In this document: in pieces, positions 1 through 7,744 of the stretch | Numbering within the stretch: the first letter of the stretch is position 1 | Layout of the letters: the number at the start of each line of letters is the position of its first letter | Assembly: GCA_036939355.1 (NCBI GenBank) | Contig: JALLAP010001387.1 | Span: 1 to 10,365 of the forward strand | Length of the DNA stretch: 10,365 nucleotides | Source: Thalassiosira profunda | Lineage: Eukaryota; Bacillariophyta; Thalassiosirophyceae; Thalassiosirales; Thalassiosiraceae | Direction of reading: 5' to 3' | Notes under the pieces: model-generated | The model's input: the letters and a program-made list of their open reading frames with translations, nothing else | What the model was told of the DNA's origin: nothing | Databases searched by the model: none | Position numbers and translations under genes: made by a program

Positions 1-1210
1 CCCGTCCCCCAGGACGACGGCCCCGAGCCCGTCTGCTCCATCGCCTACGCGCCGGAGTTCGTCGAGGCGCACGATTACCTCCGGGCGTTTTTGAAGGCCG
101 ACGAGCGGAGCCAGCGGGCGCTCGACGTCACGACGGTGTGCGTGAAGGCCAATCCTGCCAATTACACCGTGTGGCACTTCCGGCGCCGGTGCCTCGCGGC
201 GCTGAGCGCGGGGTCTGATGGCATCGACGTGGAGCTAATCGAGAGGGATTTGGAGTTTGCTGATAATCTGGGAGGAACGAAGTAAGTTTGGTGTCGCGAT
301 CGACGATGATTGCAAAATATTGTGCACATGATGTGCTCATCTGATTGTAATATGTTGCAGCCCCAAGAATTACCAGCTGTGGTATCACCGCCGCGCCCTG
401 TTGGAACACCGCTTCAAGGGGGAGTCGGAAGAAAAGCTGCAAGTCGCCGCAAAGGAGCTCGACTACGTTGACAAGATATTGGGAGATGACTCAAAGAATT
501 ACCACGTGAGTTGATCAATCTGCTGTGTGACGCGCGAGGATAACATCTCTCTAATCATATTCACACCGGATGTGCTGCCGATACAAAAGGCGTGGTCCCA
601 TCGCCAATGGATCATACGCACCCTCGACAATCCCGAGCTCTGGTCTTCCGAAATCGACTTCGCCCATTCCAAAATCCTGTCGGATCCCCGCAACAACTCG
701 GCGTGGAATCAGAGGTGGTTCGCCCTGCACGAGGGGAAGATTGCATCAGCGACCGCTGCGGCCGTCGGGGAAGGGTTTATCATCTCCGTGGAAAAGGCAG
801 AGGAAGAAACGAGCTACGCCCTGAGCGGGGCGGCCGTGGACCCGCACAACGAGAGCCCGTGGCGTTATTTGGTAGGAATCCTGATGGAACAATGGCGCGG
901 GGCGCAGAGAGGAGGCAACGCAGATCATGAGGCCAGAGCGGAGGAACTGCTACGCGATTGCATTGCAAAAATAAGGGAGATGAAGCAGTCATGGGAGGAG
1001 CAGCCGGAGTCCTCTGACTCTTCAGTGGTGGTGTGCACCAATCTGCTGTCGGCATTGGTGGATTTGCTGGAGATCTTCTCAGCGGAAAAAGAGCTGTTGG
1101 AAGAGGCGGTAACTCACTCGGGAGTGCTGGCTGTCGAAGACCCGGTGAGACGAAAGTATTGGCGAAAGAGAGAGCGAAAGATACTGACGCAGTTGGAAAA
1201 GTTGGCATAG
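1..1210 (+). CDS. FNTA: Protein farnesyltransferase/geranylgeranyltransferase type-1 subunit alpha (5' partial, 3 exons)
   Basis: Alpha subunit shared by cytosolic protein farnesyltransferase and geranylgeranyltransferase I, which pair it with a beta subunit to attach isoprenoids to C-terminal CaaX cysteines. Exons are 1-281, 361-505 and 590-1210 (stop TAG); the visible part is 348 residues. Five PPTA repeats are readable: NPANYTVWHFRRR (about 51-63), NPKNYQLWYHRR (94-105), SKNYHAWSHRQW (138-149), a DPRNNSAWNQRW unit and a degenerate DPHNESPW unit. The spliced NYHAWSHRQW motif, made by joining exons 2 and 3, is the family's most conserved stretch and fixes intron 2. The N-terminal PVPQDDGP motif is also typical and lies near the usual protein start, so probably only a few dozen residues are missing off the left edge. 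The gene converges on the tRNase Z gene, with stops 68 nt apart. Family identity is very secure. Confidence 0.95.
282..360 (+). other. Intron 1 of the prenyltransferase alpha gene
   Basis: A 79-nt GT-AG intron with donor GTAAGT and acceptor TTGCAG. A CTGAT branch-point-like motif lies at 341-345. It splits an Asn codon (AA|C, phase 2), and splicing restores the PPTA motif NPKNYQLW; without splicing the frame stops at 283-285. Confidence 0.92.
506..589 (+). other. Intron 2 of the prenyltransferase alpha gene
   Basis: An 84-nt GT-AG intron with donor GTGAGT and acceptor AAAAG, phase 0. CTAAT at 551-555 could be the branch point. Splicing joins NYH to AWSHRQW, the conserved third PPTA repeat. 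Confidence 0.92.
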
Positions 1211-1278
1211 AGAGGGCAGGCAGCCATCTCTGGTGTCACCCGAAACAGATCTCTAGTTTCTAGTTGGTAAATGTCGAA

Positions 1279-3965
1279 TCACAATACGCCCTTTACTGCA
1301 AAGACGCCGGGAATTTTCATCAGCTCACTCGCCGGTGCTTTTTCTGCCTCCGATGAAATTTCTGTCTCCTCCATCTCGCGCNGGAATTTTCATCAGCTCA
1401 CTCGCCGGTGCTTTTTCTGCCTCCGATGAAATTTCTGTCTCCTCCATCTCGCGCGGGTACAGCAACCGCAAAGCAGGTGTTAAATCTCTTGCCAACCCGA
1501 TCGTGCTCGGGGTCAACCTCATGAAGTCGAATGCAAAGGCAATTGGTATTTCCTTCGCCTTCTCCTTTTCTTTCGTTTGCCTCAGCTGGGGTATCTTCGG
1601 ATACCGCTGCGAGAAATGGGTGAGAACCAACGCCTTGGCATTCATCTTCGAAGCAACGTCGATGGCCTCCCCCACCGTGGAATGGCGCTTCAAGACGGCG
1701 TCCTCTTCCATGCCATCCTCGAAGGTCGCTTCGTGGATAAGCAAGTCTGCTCCAAAGGCTACATCAGCAAAGCGGTTCGACGGTCGGCAGTCTCCGCTGT
1801 AGGCCACACGCCCAAATGACGTCCCGTCGATCACCACAGCATACGAGCGAAGGCAGTGCGCAACCGGTATCGACATGCAAAGCGTGATGCCCAGGTCATC
1901 GTGCAGCTTGTTTCCAAGAGGGTTCACCCTGCCGTGTATCATCTCGTTGCAGTCCACAGCAATGTAGCTCCGATGGATTTCCGGCGCCACCGACCGATAC
2001 TCGGCCAAAAAGTCGAACATGTCGTGCGGGGCCATCAACACAATGGGATCGTTCGCACCACAGATGGCCGCGCGTTCCGATAGCAGCCTCAGCAGCCCTA
2101 GGTGGTGATCCGCGTGAGGGTGGCTGATCCACACGGCCTTGATGCCCCGCAAGCGCGATCGGTACTCGTCGATGGGGTTTTGATCGGGCGGCAGGGTGCT
2201 TCTCCATGATTGCAACAGCTGTCCCACGGTCCCTTCGCCCACGTCAAGAAGAATGCCATTGCCGTTGTTGAACCGCAGATATTTTCCGGTGACATTTCGG
2301 TGTTTGCACGGTACAGCCGAGCCAGTTCCTGTGAATATCAACTCTCCGAGACCACTGTTGGAAACTGCGTCTGCTTGTGTTGCATGGGAGGCTACAATCG
2401 CAGAAGCACGTTCTACGGCACCGGATTGCTCCACATTCTTCCGAAGGTTCTCCACTGCATTTGTCGAGTACAAAGACTTGACAGTAGATTGGTTCAATCC
2501 CCGTCTGGAACGTGGCATCAACACATACTCCATCATTGGACACCCCTTGATTGTTTTTATACGAGAATCATCCGGTGCGCACTCTCCATTTCCTTCACTG
2601 CTGTTGCTTTGCGACGAGGCAAGCACGGGCATCGGAAATAATCTCTCGTTGACAAAGGATCGTCGAATGCCACCGCACATTCCCGAAACGAAGGGGCTGT
2701 CTTCCGTCGTTGCCGAGCGGCCCTCCAGGGTGTTCTCGACGTGCAGTGCAATGTGATCGACGGCTGTGCCAAACTTCCGGCACCAAGTTTGGTACGCAGG
2801 TTCGCGATAGACCGCTTCGGGGGTCAGGTGCACCACGACGTCCAATTCCACCCGCTGCTCCGGCGACGTTGCGTCGCCGTCACTCTCCAGCGCACAGAAC
2901 GCTGGGGACCCTTCCAATTCTTTCAACACGGCCAACGTGGGGCAGTAGACCACTACCACGCCGACGCCGGGGCTGCCNGGACCCTTCCAATTCTTTCAAC
3001 ACGGCCAACGTGGGGCAGTAGACCACTACCACGCCGACGCCGGGGCTGCCCTTGGCCACCACCTGCTCGGACGTCACCGTCCGTTCTTCGTTGGTTGCCG
3101 GGTCGACAAAAGTCACGCTCTTCCCCGCCTTCAGCTGGCCATACATTGGTCCCTTGGGCACATTAAGCTCTTGCGCCTTTTCGATCAAGAATTTCCCCGG
3201 CAGGGGCGGGGTCGTAAACAGGTACGACACCGCCTGCTTCGTCACCGGAAACGATTGGATGCGGTCGTCGCCCTCGTCGTAATTCTCCGGATAATCGGGG
3301 TCGTCGTACGATACGGGCACCGAGAGAACGTTGAACCCAATGTCATCGTTGCTGCTGCTTCCCTTGAACTTTCGCTTCTTCGCCTTCTTCTTGGCCGTAA
3401 AGCTCGCCATTGCCTTGTTGTCGTTTGCAGAGCTGTCGTACTTCCCCTCGTGCGCGTGGACATTGAATCGATCTCGCCGCATGAAGTGCCGCAATGAGTG
3501 GAGGAATGTCTTTGTGCCAGCGGGCCCGATGATTTCCAAGTCCGGCATTCCCTCCTCGCCATTTGATACCAGGCTCCGGTCTCGCTTGCGGTCGCTCCGG
3601 CCGTCGGGCGATCTGCCATCGTCAGTATTGTTCCTCTGCTGCTGATTGTCTTTTGCCGCGCCGCCCGCCTTCCCTTCCCTCATCGCTTTTGCCACCGTGT
3701 CCGCCGCATCGGCCGTCGTCAAGATCATCCCCGGCAATCCCCCCAACGCGTCGTGCCCCAGGTGCGTCAAACAAACTCGGTTCACCGAGCTGAGTTTCAG
3801 GACGCCCACCCCGGCCTCGGCGGCGATGGAGGCCGATTCCAGAAAAGAGCGCTGGCATCCCTCCCCGCAATTCACGAGGGTCTTGGACCCGTTGGGCGAC
3901 ACGAGGAGGAGGGAGGGGTTGGAATCGAGGGAGGCGGCGGTGAGGATGCGGACCGAGGCCGTCAT
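1279..3965 (-). CDS. ELAC2: tRNase Z, long form (ELAC2 type); frame interrupted by two assembly seams
   Basis: Endonuclease that removes the 3' trailer from pre-tRNAs before CCA addition; it acts in the nucleus and often also in organelles. The start ATG is at 3965-3963. The N-terminal half is the degenerate metallo-beta-lactamase half: LTHLGHDALGGLPGMILT at about 66-83, a basic NLS-like KKKAKKRKFK at 192-201, and the long-form signature GKFLIEKAQ followed by VPKGPMYGQLKAG near 257-281. The C-terminal half is catalytic: FTGTGSAVPCKHRN (about 520-533), the zinc motif HPHADH (591-596), His in PVAHC (679), Asp in SGDCRP (702), HEAT (720), HST (737) and LTHFSQRYPK (from about 757). Read literally, the seam at 2906-3050 shifts the frame and the one at 1310-1454 alters the C-terminus. 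Counting each 72-base overlap once (removing 146 nt) gives one frame of 846 codons ending at TGA 1281-1279, close to the human ELAC2 length. No intron is seen. It converges on the prenyltransferase gene and diverges from the membrane-protein gene. Confidence 0.94.
1310..1454. repeat. 72-bp direct duplication around a single N (assembly seam 1)
   Basis: Copy 1 is 1310-1381, N is at 1382 and copy 2 is 1383-1454; the copies are identical. It lies at the 3' end of the tRNase Z gene. Read literally, the protein would run through the N and stop at 1325. With one copy removed it ends after MKIPGVFAVKGVL at 1279. This is interpreted as an unmerged contig overlap, not a genomic repeat. Confidence 0.95.
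2906..3050. repeat. 72-bp direct duplication around a single N (assembly seam 2)
   Basis: Copy 1 is 2906-2977, N is at 2978 and copy 2 is 2979-3050; the copies are identical. The extra 73 nt shift the tRNase Z frame after residue 329 (...LEGS), so the upstream frame ends at 2880 and the downstream half appears as a separate frame. Removing one copy plus the N joins them exactly (LEGS to PAFCALE). Confidence 0.95.
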
Positions 3966-4284
3966 GATGGCGAGAGAATCATGCGCATGTGAAATATGAT
4001 GTGCACGAAGCTACGCCTCCCTGAACCGGATAGAGCACCGCAGATACAGAGGCCCACTGGCGACAGCGGTGAAGGAGTAGCTCGGGTGGCGACGGCGCGG
4101 GGGAGCAGCGAGAGAGGGGAGAGGAATGGGTGGGGTTGTGGTTGTCGCCGGATCCTATCTACTAGATATATTGTACGATAGTACCTCTGACTTGCAACTT
4201 GCAACTCGAGCTTTTCCGCCCACTTCAGAGCTGCCTACCTGCCCACTTCCGAGCTACTGCCCTTGCACACCTCCATCACAAGAT
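3966..4284. promoter_or_regulatory. Divergent promoter region between tRNase Z and the membrane-protein gene
   Basis: A 319-bp spacer between two start codons that face outward, so it should carry promoters and 5' leaders for both genes. Near the right-hand gene are an AT-rich TATA-like stretch (TAGATATATTG, about 4163-4173), a 7-bp tandem repeat ACTTGCA (4190-4196 and 4197-4203), and a 15-bp imperfect direct repeat GCCCACTTC(A/C)GAGCT at 4218-4232 and 4241-4255. The middle (4070-4140) is purine- and G-rich. No defined factor site is recognised. Confidence 0.6.
4218..4255. repeat. Imperfect 15-bp direct repeat in the leader of the membrane-protein gene
   Basis: GCCCACTTCAGAGCT at 4218-4232 recurs as GCCCACTTCCGAGCT at 4241-4255, with one mismatch and a 23-nt period. 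It sits 30 nt before the chosen ATG. It may be a small local duplication or a repeated binding site. Confidence 0.6.
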
Positions 4285-5349
4285 ATGGGCGTCGAGACAA
4301 CGGTTGCCGAGACGGTGGTGGAGCTGTTCCCCGACAAGGCGGGGCGGCCGTCCATCAACCGGAACACCGTGCCATCCTTCAGGATGGGCGCCGCCGCCTG
4401 GACGCGACATGCGCGCGCTCTCTACCTCGCGGTCTTCTTTGGAGCGACCGCCTCTCTCTTTGCCTACCACCACTCGTCCATCATTTCGTTGGTAAATTGG
4501 GAGATTCTCGCGACGTATGACTTTGGGAATGCAATTGCGGCACTGGTCGCTGTGGGTGGATATCTCCTGGAGCATTATATTTCCCGGAAGGCTTCACAGC
4601 TCGAGAAACAAATGGAACGGGTGGAGGCGCAGATGGCATTCCTCGTTCCAGTAACTTTGGAATTCCATGCTTTGTGGCAAGGGTCGGTCACATCATTCAT
4701 TGACAAATGTGTGGGGCAATACCTCACGAAGGGAGGGCGCGTCGAGCATTTGGGCGACTATGAAGCGATGTTCGAGCAAAGTGCGGTTGGAAAATCTGCA
4801 ATTCTGGAGTCTCCAACGGCGTTGGCCCATCCAGTGTCACGTGCGATGACGTTTGAGGTAATGTTCGCGGTGGTAGAGTCAGGCACTAGGCCTCGCGTCA
4901 CATCAAAGACAGAGCTTCCCCTTCTCCTCCACAATGCAATTCGGGAATGCGACCGCGAGTCCAAGTTGTGGAAGTCTTACGAAGCGTTCGTGCGGCACAG
5001 CCTCTTGCCAGGCGTGGAGCGAATAGCTGAGATTATCAACGAAAGCGGGCACTTGATGGAGCCCGTGTCTGCTGAAAAGATGCAATCTATTTTCGGCACG
5101 ACGGGGACGGGCTACGGGGAAAAGTGGGTCATTGCGCCGAGGATGTGGTTCTATTCCCGCTGGGTTGCGTATGCAAGATCGTGGCAGGAACTCATTGCAG
5201 TGTGGGACGACGGTGACAAGGATGAGATCAGACCAGCGGCGGACTTCCCCATTGGCCTACTTTTCTTCAATGTGGAAGCCCAAGGCGCAGTGGCCAGAGT
5301 TGAGCAGGAGCTGATCGGCGCGTCGCAAATGCACGGGCATCGAAGATAG
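4285..5349 (+). CDS. Unrecognised protein with two predicted transmembrane segments
   Basis: I do not recognise the family. The frame gives 354 residues from the ATG at 4285 to TAG at 5349, with no intron. Residues 1-44 are hydrophilic. Two hydrophobic stretches follow, about 45-60 (ALYLAVFFGATASLFAY) and 81-98 (GNAIAALVAVGGYLLEHY), separated by about 20 residues. A short charged heptad-like segment (KASQLEKQMERVEAQM, about 102-117) comes next, then a soluble-looking C-terminal region of about 235 residues rich in Trp and acidic groups. The simplest reading is a hairpin membrane anchor with both ends on the same side and a large C-terminal domain. The same frame opens at an ATG at 4126, but that would translate a TATA-like stretch and the leader repeats, so 4285 is preferred. 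It diverges from tRNase Z and converges on the YtoQ gene. Confidence 0.75.
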   Translation: MGVETTVAETVVELFPDKAGRPSINRNTVPSFRMGAAAWTRHARALYLAVFFGATASLFAYHHSSIISLVNWEILATYDFGNAIAALVAVGGYLLEHYISRKASQLEKQMERVEAQMAFLVPVTLEFHALWQGSVTSFIDKCVGQYLTKGGRVEHLGDYEAMFEQSAVGKSAILESPTALAHPVSRAMTFEVMFAVVESGTRPRVTSKTELPLLLHNAIRECDRESKLWKSYEAFVRHSLLPGVERIAEIINESGHLMEPVSAEKMQSIFGTTGTGYGEKWVIAPRMWFYSRWVAYARSWQELIAVWDDGDKDEIRPAADFPIGLLFFNVEAQGAVARVEQELIGASQMHGHRR

Positions 5350-5495
5350 TCATCTCTCCTTCTTAGATTTTTGCGGTCCAGTGTGTGAACGCGGCTCCTT
5401 TTTACGCCATTGCACAGGCTGAACGCAAATTGAAGCGATCTGCTCCGTTGCAATCTTAACCCTGTAGCAACCTCCCTCTACAAGTATCTGTTTTT
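5350..5495. other. Convergent 3' spacer between the membrane-protein and YtoQ genes
   Basis: A 146-bp gap between two facing stop codons, which must hold both 3' UTRs and polyadenylation signals. A run of seven T's ends at 5497 and overlaps the YtoQ stop. No RNA gene or clear hairpin is seen. Confidence 0.6.
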
Positions 5496-6068
5496 TTACG
5501 GGTTGGGGTTGCCCGCTCCCAACCGATCTGCAATTGGAACGAACTTCTCCCCATCGCGTGGCGTCTCGGGCAGATCCCCTCGCGTCACGTAGGCAAGCGT
5601 ATCCACAACCTGTTCGGCGTCCTCACACACCGCGCTTGCATTAGCATTCACTTCCTTCAACATGTGGGAGATTTTTGGCGGATGCAGGGTGATGATGCTC
5701 TTGCCCAGGGCGGACGCGTATCCAGCATCAAATGCAGCGTTCCACTGACGATATTTCTCGCCGAACCGCACGACCACGACATCCGCATCCTCGATCAGCG
5801 TCTTCGTCCGAATGTTGTTCAACGTCGCGCCTTTTCTATCCCAATTGGGCCGCTCCTCCTCCATGCCCAGGATGATCGCGCCGCAGTCGTCGCTATCTTC
5901 GTGAGAGCAGTTGGGCGAAGAGAGTTGAACGGGGAGGCCCTTCTTGGCGACACCCTCGGCAATCACCTCGCGCCAATCGGAATGGATCTCGCCAGAGAGA
6001 TACACTTGCCAGGTTTTGCCGCCCGAGGCGAAGCCGCGTCGCAGGGCGGTGCATCGAGCCAGCATCAT
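5496..6068 (-). CDS. ytoQ: YtoQ family protein (nucleoside 2-deoxyribosyltransferase-like), possible organelle presequence
   Basis: 190 residues, ATG at 6068-6066 (a second Met follows at once), stop TAA at 5498-5496, no intron. The core matches the YtoQ family, a branch of the nucleoside 2-deoxyribosyltransferase-like fold known mainly from bacteria: WQVYLSGEIHSDWRE (20-34), a SPNCSHEDSDDCGAIILG stretch (51-68), an NNIRTKTLIEDADVVVVRFG region (from about 84) and the signature RFGEKYRQWNAAFDAGYA (101-118). The enzymatic activity of YtoQ proteins is not established to my knowledge, so no reaction is assigned. Residues 1-18 (MMLARCTALRRGFASGGK) are Arg/Ala/Ser-rich, without acids, and lie before the usual start of bacterial homologues; this looks like a mitochondrial or plastid presequence. 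The C-terminal tail of about 25 residues after LAYVTRG is also extra. The gene shares a 569-bp divergent promoter region with the pirin gene. Confidence 0.9.
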   Translation of the reverse strand: MMLARCTALRRGFASGGKTWQVYLSGEIHSDWREVIAEGVAKKGLPVQLSSPNCSHEDSDDCGAIILGMEEERPNWDRKGATLNNIRTKTLIEDADVVVVRFGEKYRQWNAAFDAGYASALGKSIITLHPPKISHMLKEVNANASAVCEDAEQVVDTLAYVTRGDLPETPRDGEKFVPIADRLGAGNPNP

Positions 6069-6637
6069 GGTGTGAAGAGTTTAGAGTTGTGCGGTGGGTT
6101 GGGTTGGGCTTGAGGGGAGGAAAAGTACGTACGAAGCTACGTAACTATTTTCCCTCCAAATTTGATATTAATTCCTTTTTATGTGAAATGAGTGACATAA
6201 AGAAAACACAGGGCAGGCGTCTTGTCCTTGGGCAGGCAGCAGCGCGCTCAAGTAAAAGAGAAGAGAGAGCTGAAAGGCTAGTGACCTGTCAACTGAGCAG
6301 TGCTCAATCAGGCCGGATTTTGCTCAAAATCCTACGTATCTGCTCAGCGTAGAAGTGTACTAGTTCCTACGGTTAAGTACCTGCTCTGAGCAGTTACGTA
6401 GTACGGTATGGGGGTATGTACGGTCTTTCTGCTCAATGGGCCCTTTCAAACTGCTCAGTCGACAGGTCCCTATGAAAGGCGCCGGGTGCTCTTGTTGTCC
6501 TTGCCGGCCCGACGCTCACGAACAGCGGGTATTGTAGAGGGCGGGCTACCCGTGTGTTGTCCGCCGCTGGACTATCCACTATCACCATCACCATCCGATC
6601 CTTCCTCGCGTTGGCGCTCTCGTCGTCGTCGGCCACG
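6069..6637. promoter_or_regulatory. Divergent promoter region between YtoQ and pirin genes, with clustered short motifs
   Basis: A 569-bp spacer between outward-facing starts. It contains seven full copies of TGCTCA/TGAGCA (6294, 6301, 6321, 6341, 6387, 6430, 6452) plus a TGCTC at 6382, within about 165 bp. Four TACGTA palindromes lie at 6126, 6138, 6333 and 6395. Next to the YtoQ start is a more AT-rich stretch (about 6143-6185). Next to the pirin start is a pyrimidine-rich leader with CAT/CAC repeats (6570-6600). The only open frames here are short and lack homology. Confidence 0.65.
6293..6458. repeat. Cluster of TGCTCA/TGAGCA hexamers, some as tight inverted pairs
   Basis: Seven exact copies on the two strands are spaced irregularly. 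Two arrangements are palindromic: TGAGCA-G-TGCTCA at 6294-6306 and CTGCTC-T-GAGCAG at 6381-6393. One copy is embedded in ATTTTG-CT-CAAAAT (6317-6330). Extended forms CTGCTCAG/CTGAGCAG recur at 6293, 6340, 6386 and 6451. The irregular spacing and two orientations suggest a cluster of protein-binding sites, not a simple tandem repeat. Confidence 0.7.
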
Positions 6638-7620
6638 ATGCCGCCGAAGCTGAAGCACGTCCCGGCCGCCAAGCTGTTCGCATCGGAGCCCAACCCGGCG
6701 TGGTTCGGCAACCCGGCGAACGCGGAGGGGAACCCCCATTGGAACACGGACGTGTCTCGCAATTGGCTGAAGAGCCGCTTCCATTTCTCTTTTGCCGAGT
6801 ACAACAACGGCAAGAACTCCAATTATGGCGTGCTCCGCGTGATGAACGACGATTTCGTCCAGCCGGCCAGAGGGTTTGGCACGCACGGCCATTCCAACAG
6901 TACGTTCCGTCGAGATGACGGAGAACCTTCAATTGTCGCTTACTATTTCTCTAACAATTGTTGTTTTGTCTTGTGTTTGATGCACAAGTGGAAATCGTGA
7001 CATACATCGTGCAAGGTCGTCTGACACATAAAGATTCGATGGGGACCGAGGAATCTCTGGGCCGGGGCAGCGTGCAATTCATGTCAGCAGGACGAGGGGT
7101 GCGTCACTCGGAGTACAACCACGAAAAAGATCAGGGACTGCGCTTCATCCAGACATGGATCGTTCCAAGGCGCGACGGCATCGTTCCCAATTACGGAAGT
7201 TTCGACCCCGACAATGGAGAACAGGGCGGCGAGAGTGTCTGCAAAGCGAAGAATCAATGGCGACATCTCGTTTCGGACGCCCAAGACGCATCGACCGAGA
7301 CGCCGGTCAAGATTGAGCAGGATACAAATATGTACGTTGCCGAAATGGACCATGGCGAATCACTCGGTTTTGATCTGAAGAGGAATCGCATGGCATATGT
7401 GCTTTGTGTGGAGGGTTCGGTGAAATTGGACGATGGCAGCGGAAACAAAGTCGTCCTAGAACGCCACGATGGCTGCGAAGTGAAGCCTGGAAGTGGAGAT
7501 GGAACATTGACATTCGAGGCGGTTGGCTTGGAGAAGGTAGAAAATGGGGACGAAGTCTCAGCGCATCTGCTTGTGTTCGAGATGGCACATGTTGAGGGGA
7601 GCGGGAGAAAAGACTTTTGA
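6638..7620 (+). CDS. Pirin family protein, YhhW-type bicupin (2 exons)
   Basis: Exons 6638-6899 and 6989-7620 give 297 residues; the start is the first ATG in frame (context CCACGATGC). The order of motifs follows bacterial YhhW-type pirins: WLKSRFHFSFAEY (about 45-57), YGVLRVMNDDFVQP, GFGTHGHSN then MEIVTY, HKDSMG, and SVQFMSAGRGVRHSEYN. The metal ligands expected for the family are present: His83, His85, His127 and Glu129. The C-terminal cupin (from about 225) is diverged, as is normal. YhhW-type enzymes can show quercetin 2,3-dioxygenase activity, while eukaryotic pirins act as nuclear cofactors; which role applies here cannot be read from the sequence. The N-terminus is about 40 residues longer than in bacteria. 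The final codons and the stop lie in the first copy of assembly seam 3, so the protein is unaffected. Confidence 0.92.
6900..6988 (+). other. Intron of the pirin gene
   Basis: An 89-nt GT-AG intron with donor GTACGT and acceptor GCACAAG, phase 1 (A|TG). A CTAAC branch-point-like motif lies at 6951-6955, 33 nt before the acceptor. Splicing yields GFGTHGHSN followed by MEIVTY, the conserved metal-binding region of YhhW-type pirins. Confidence 0.9.
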
Positions 7621-7744
7621 TCGAAAGGAGAGATGAGACTGGCACTTGTGTATTTATATGGAAACGACATCNAGCGGGAGAAAAGACTTTTGATCGAAAG
7701 GAGAGATGAGACTGGCACTTGTGTATTTATATGGAAACGACATC
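7600..7744. repeat. 72-bp direct duplication around a single N (assembly seam 3)
   Basis: Copy 1 is 7600-7671, N is at 7672 and copy 2 is 7673-7744; the copies are identical. Copy 1 holds the last codons and stop of the pirin gene plus the start of its 3' UTR. The repeated pirin tail at 7673-7693 is therefore a duplicate, not an extra gene fragment. Removing it shortens the pirin to KIX/TAZ spacer from 210 to 137 nt. Confidence 0.95.

Noticed and set aside
2196..2756. Open frames on the + strand opposite tRNase Z
   Set aside because: No homology and no consistent extension; the minus strand carries the full set of tRNase Z motifs.
1279..3965. tRNase Z as a pseudogene or as two separate genes
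   Set aside because: The only breaks coincide with the N-marked 72-bp duplications; every catalytic motif is intact and the frame closes once each overlap is counted once.
4126..4284. Upstream ATG at 4126 as the start of the membrane protein
   Set aside because: The added 53 residues would be encoded by promoter-like AT-rich sequence and leader repeats, and do not look like a signal peptide.
6408..6653. An 81-codon open frame in the YtoQ/pirin spacer
   Set aside because: It overlaps the motif cluster and the pirin start, with no homology and an Arg/Ser/Pro-rich shadow-like composition.
1310..7744. The three 72-bp repeats as target-site duplications or a mobile repeat family
   Set aside because: The three sequences are unrelated to one another and share only their length and the central N, which fits assembly overlaps.
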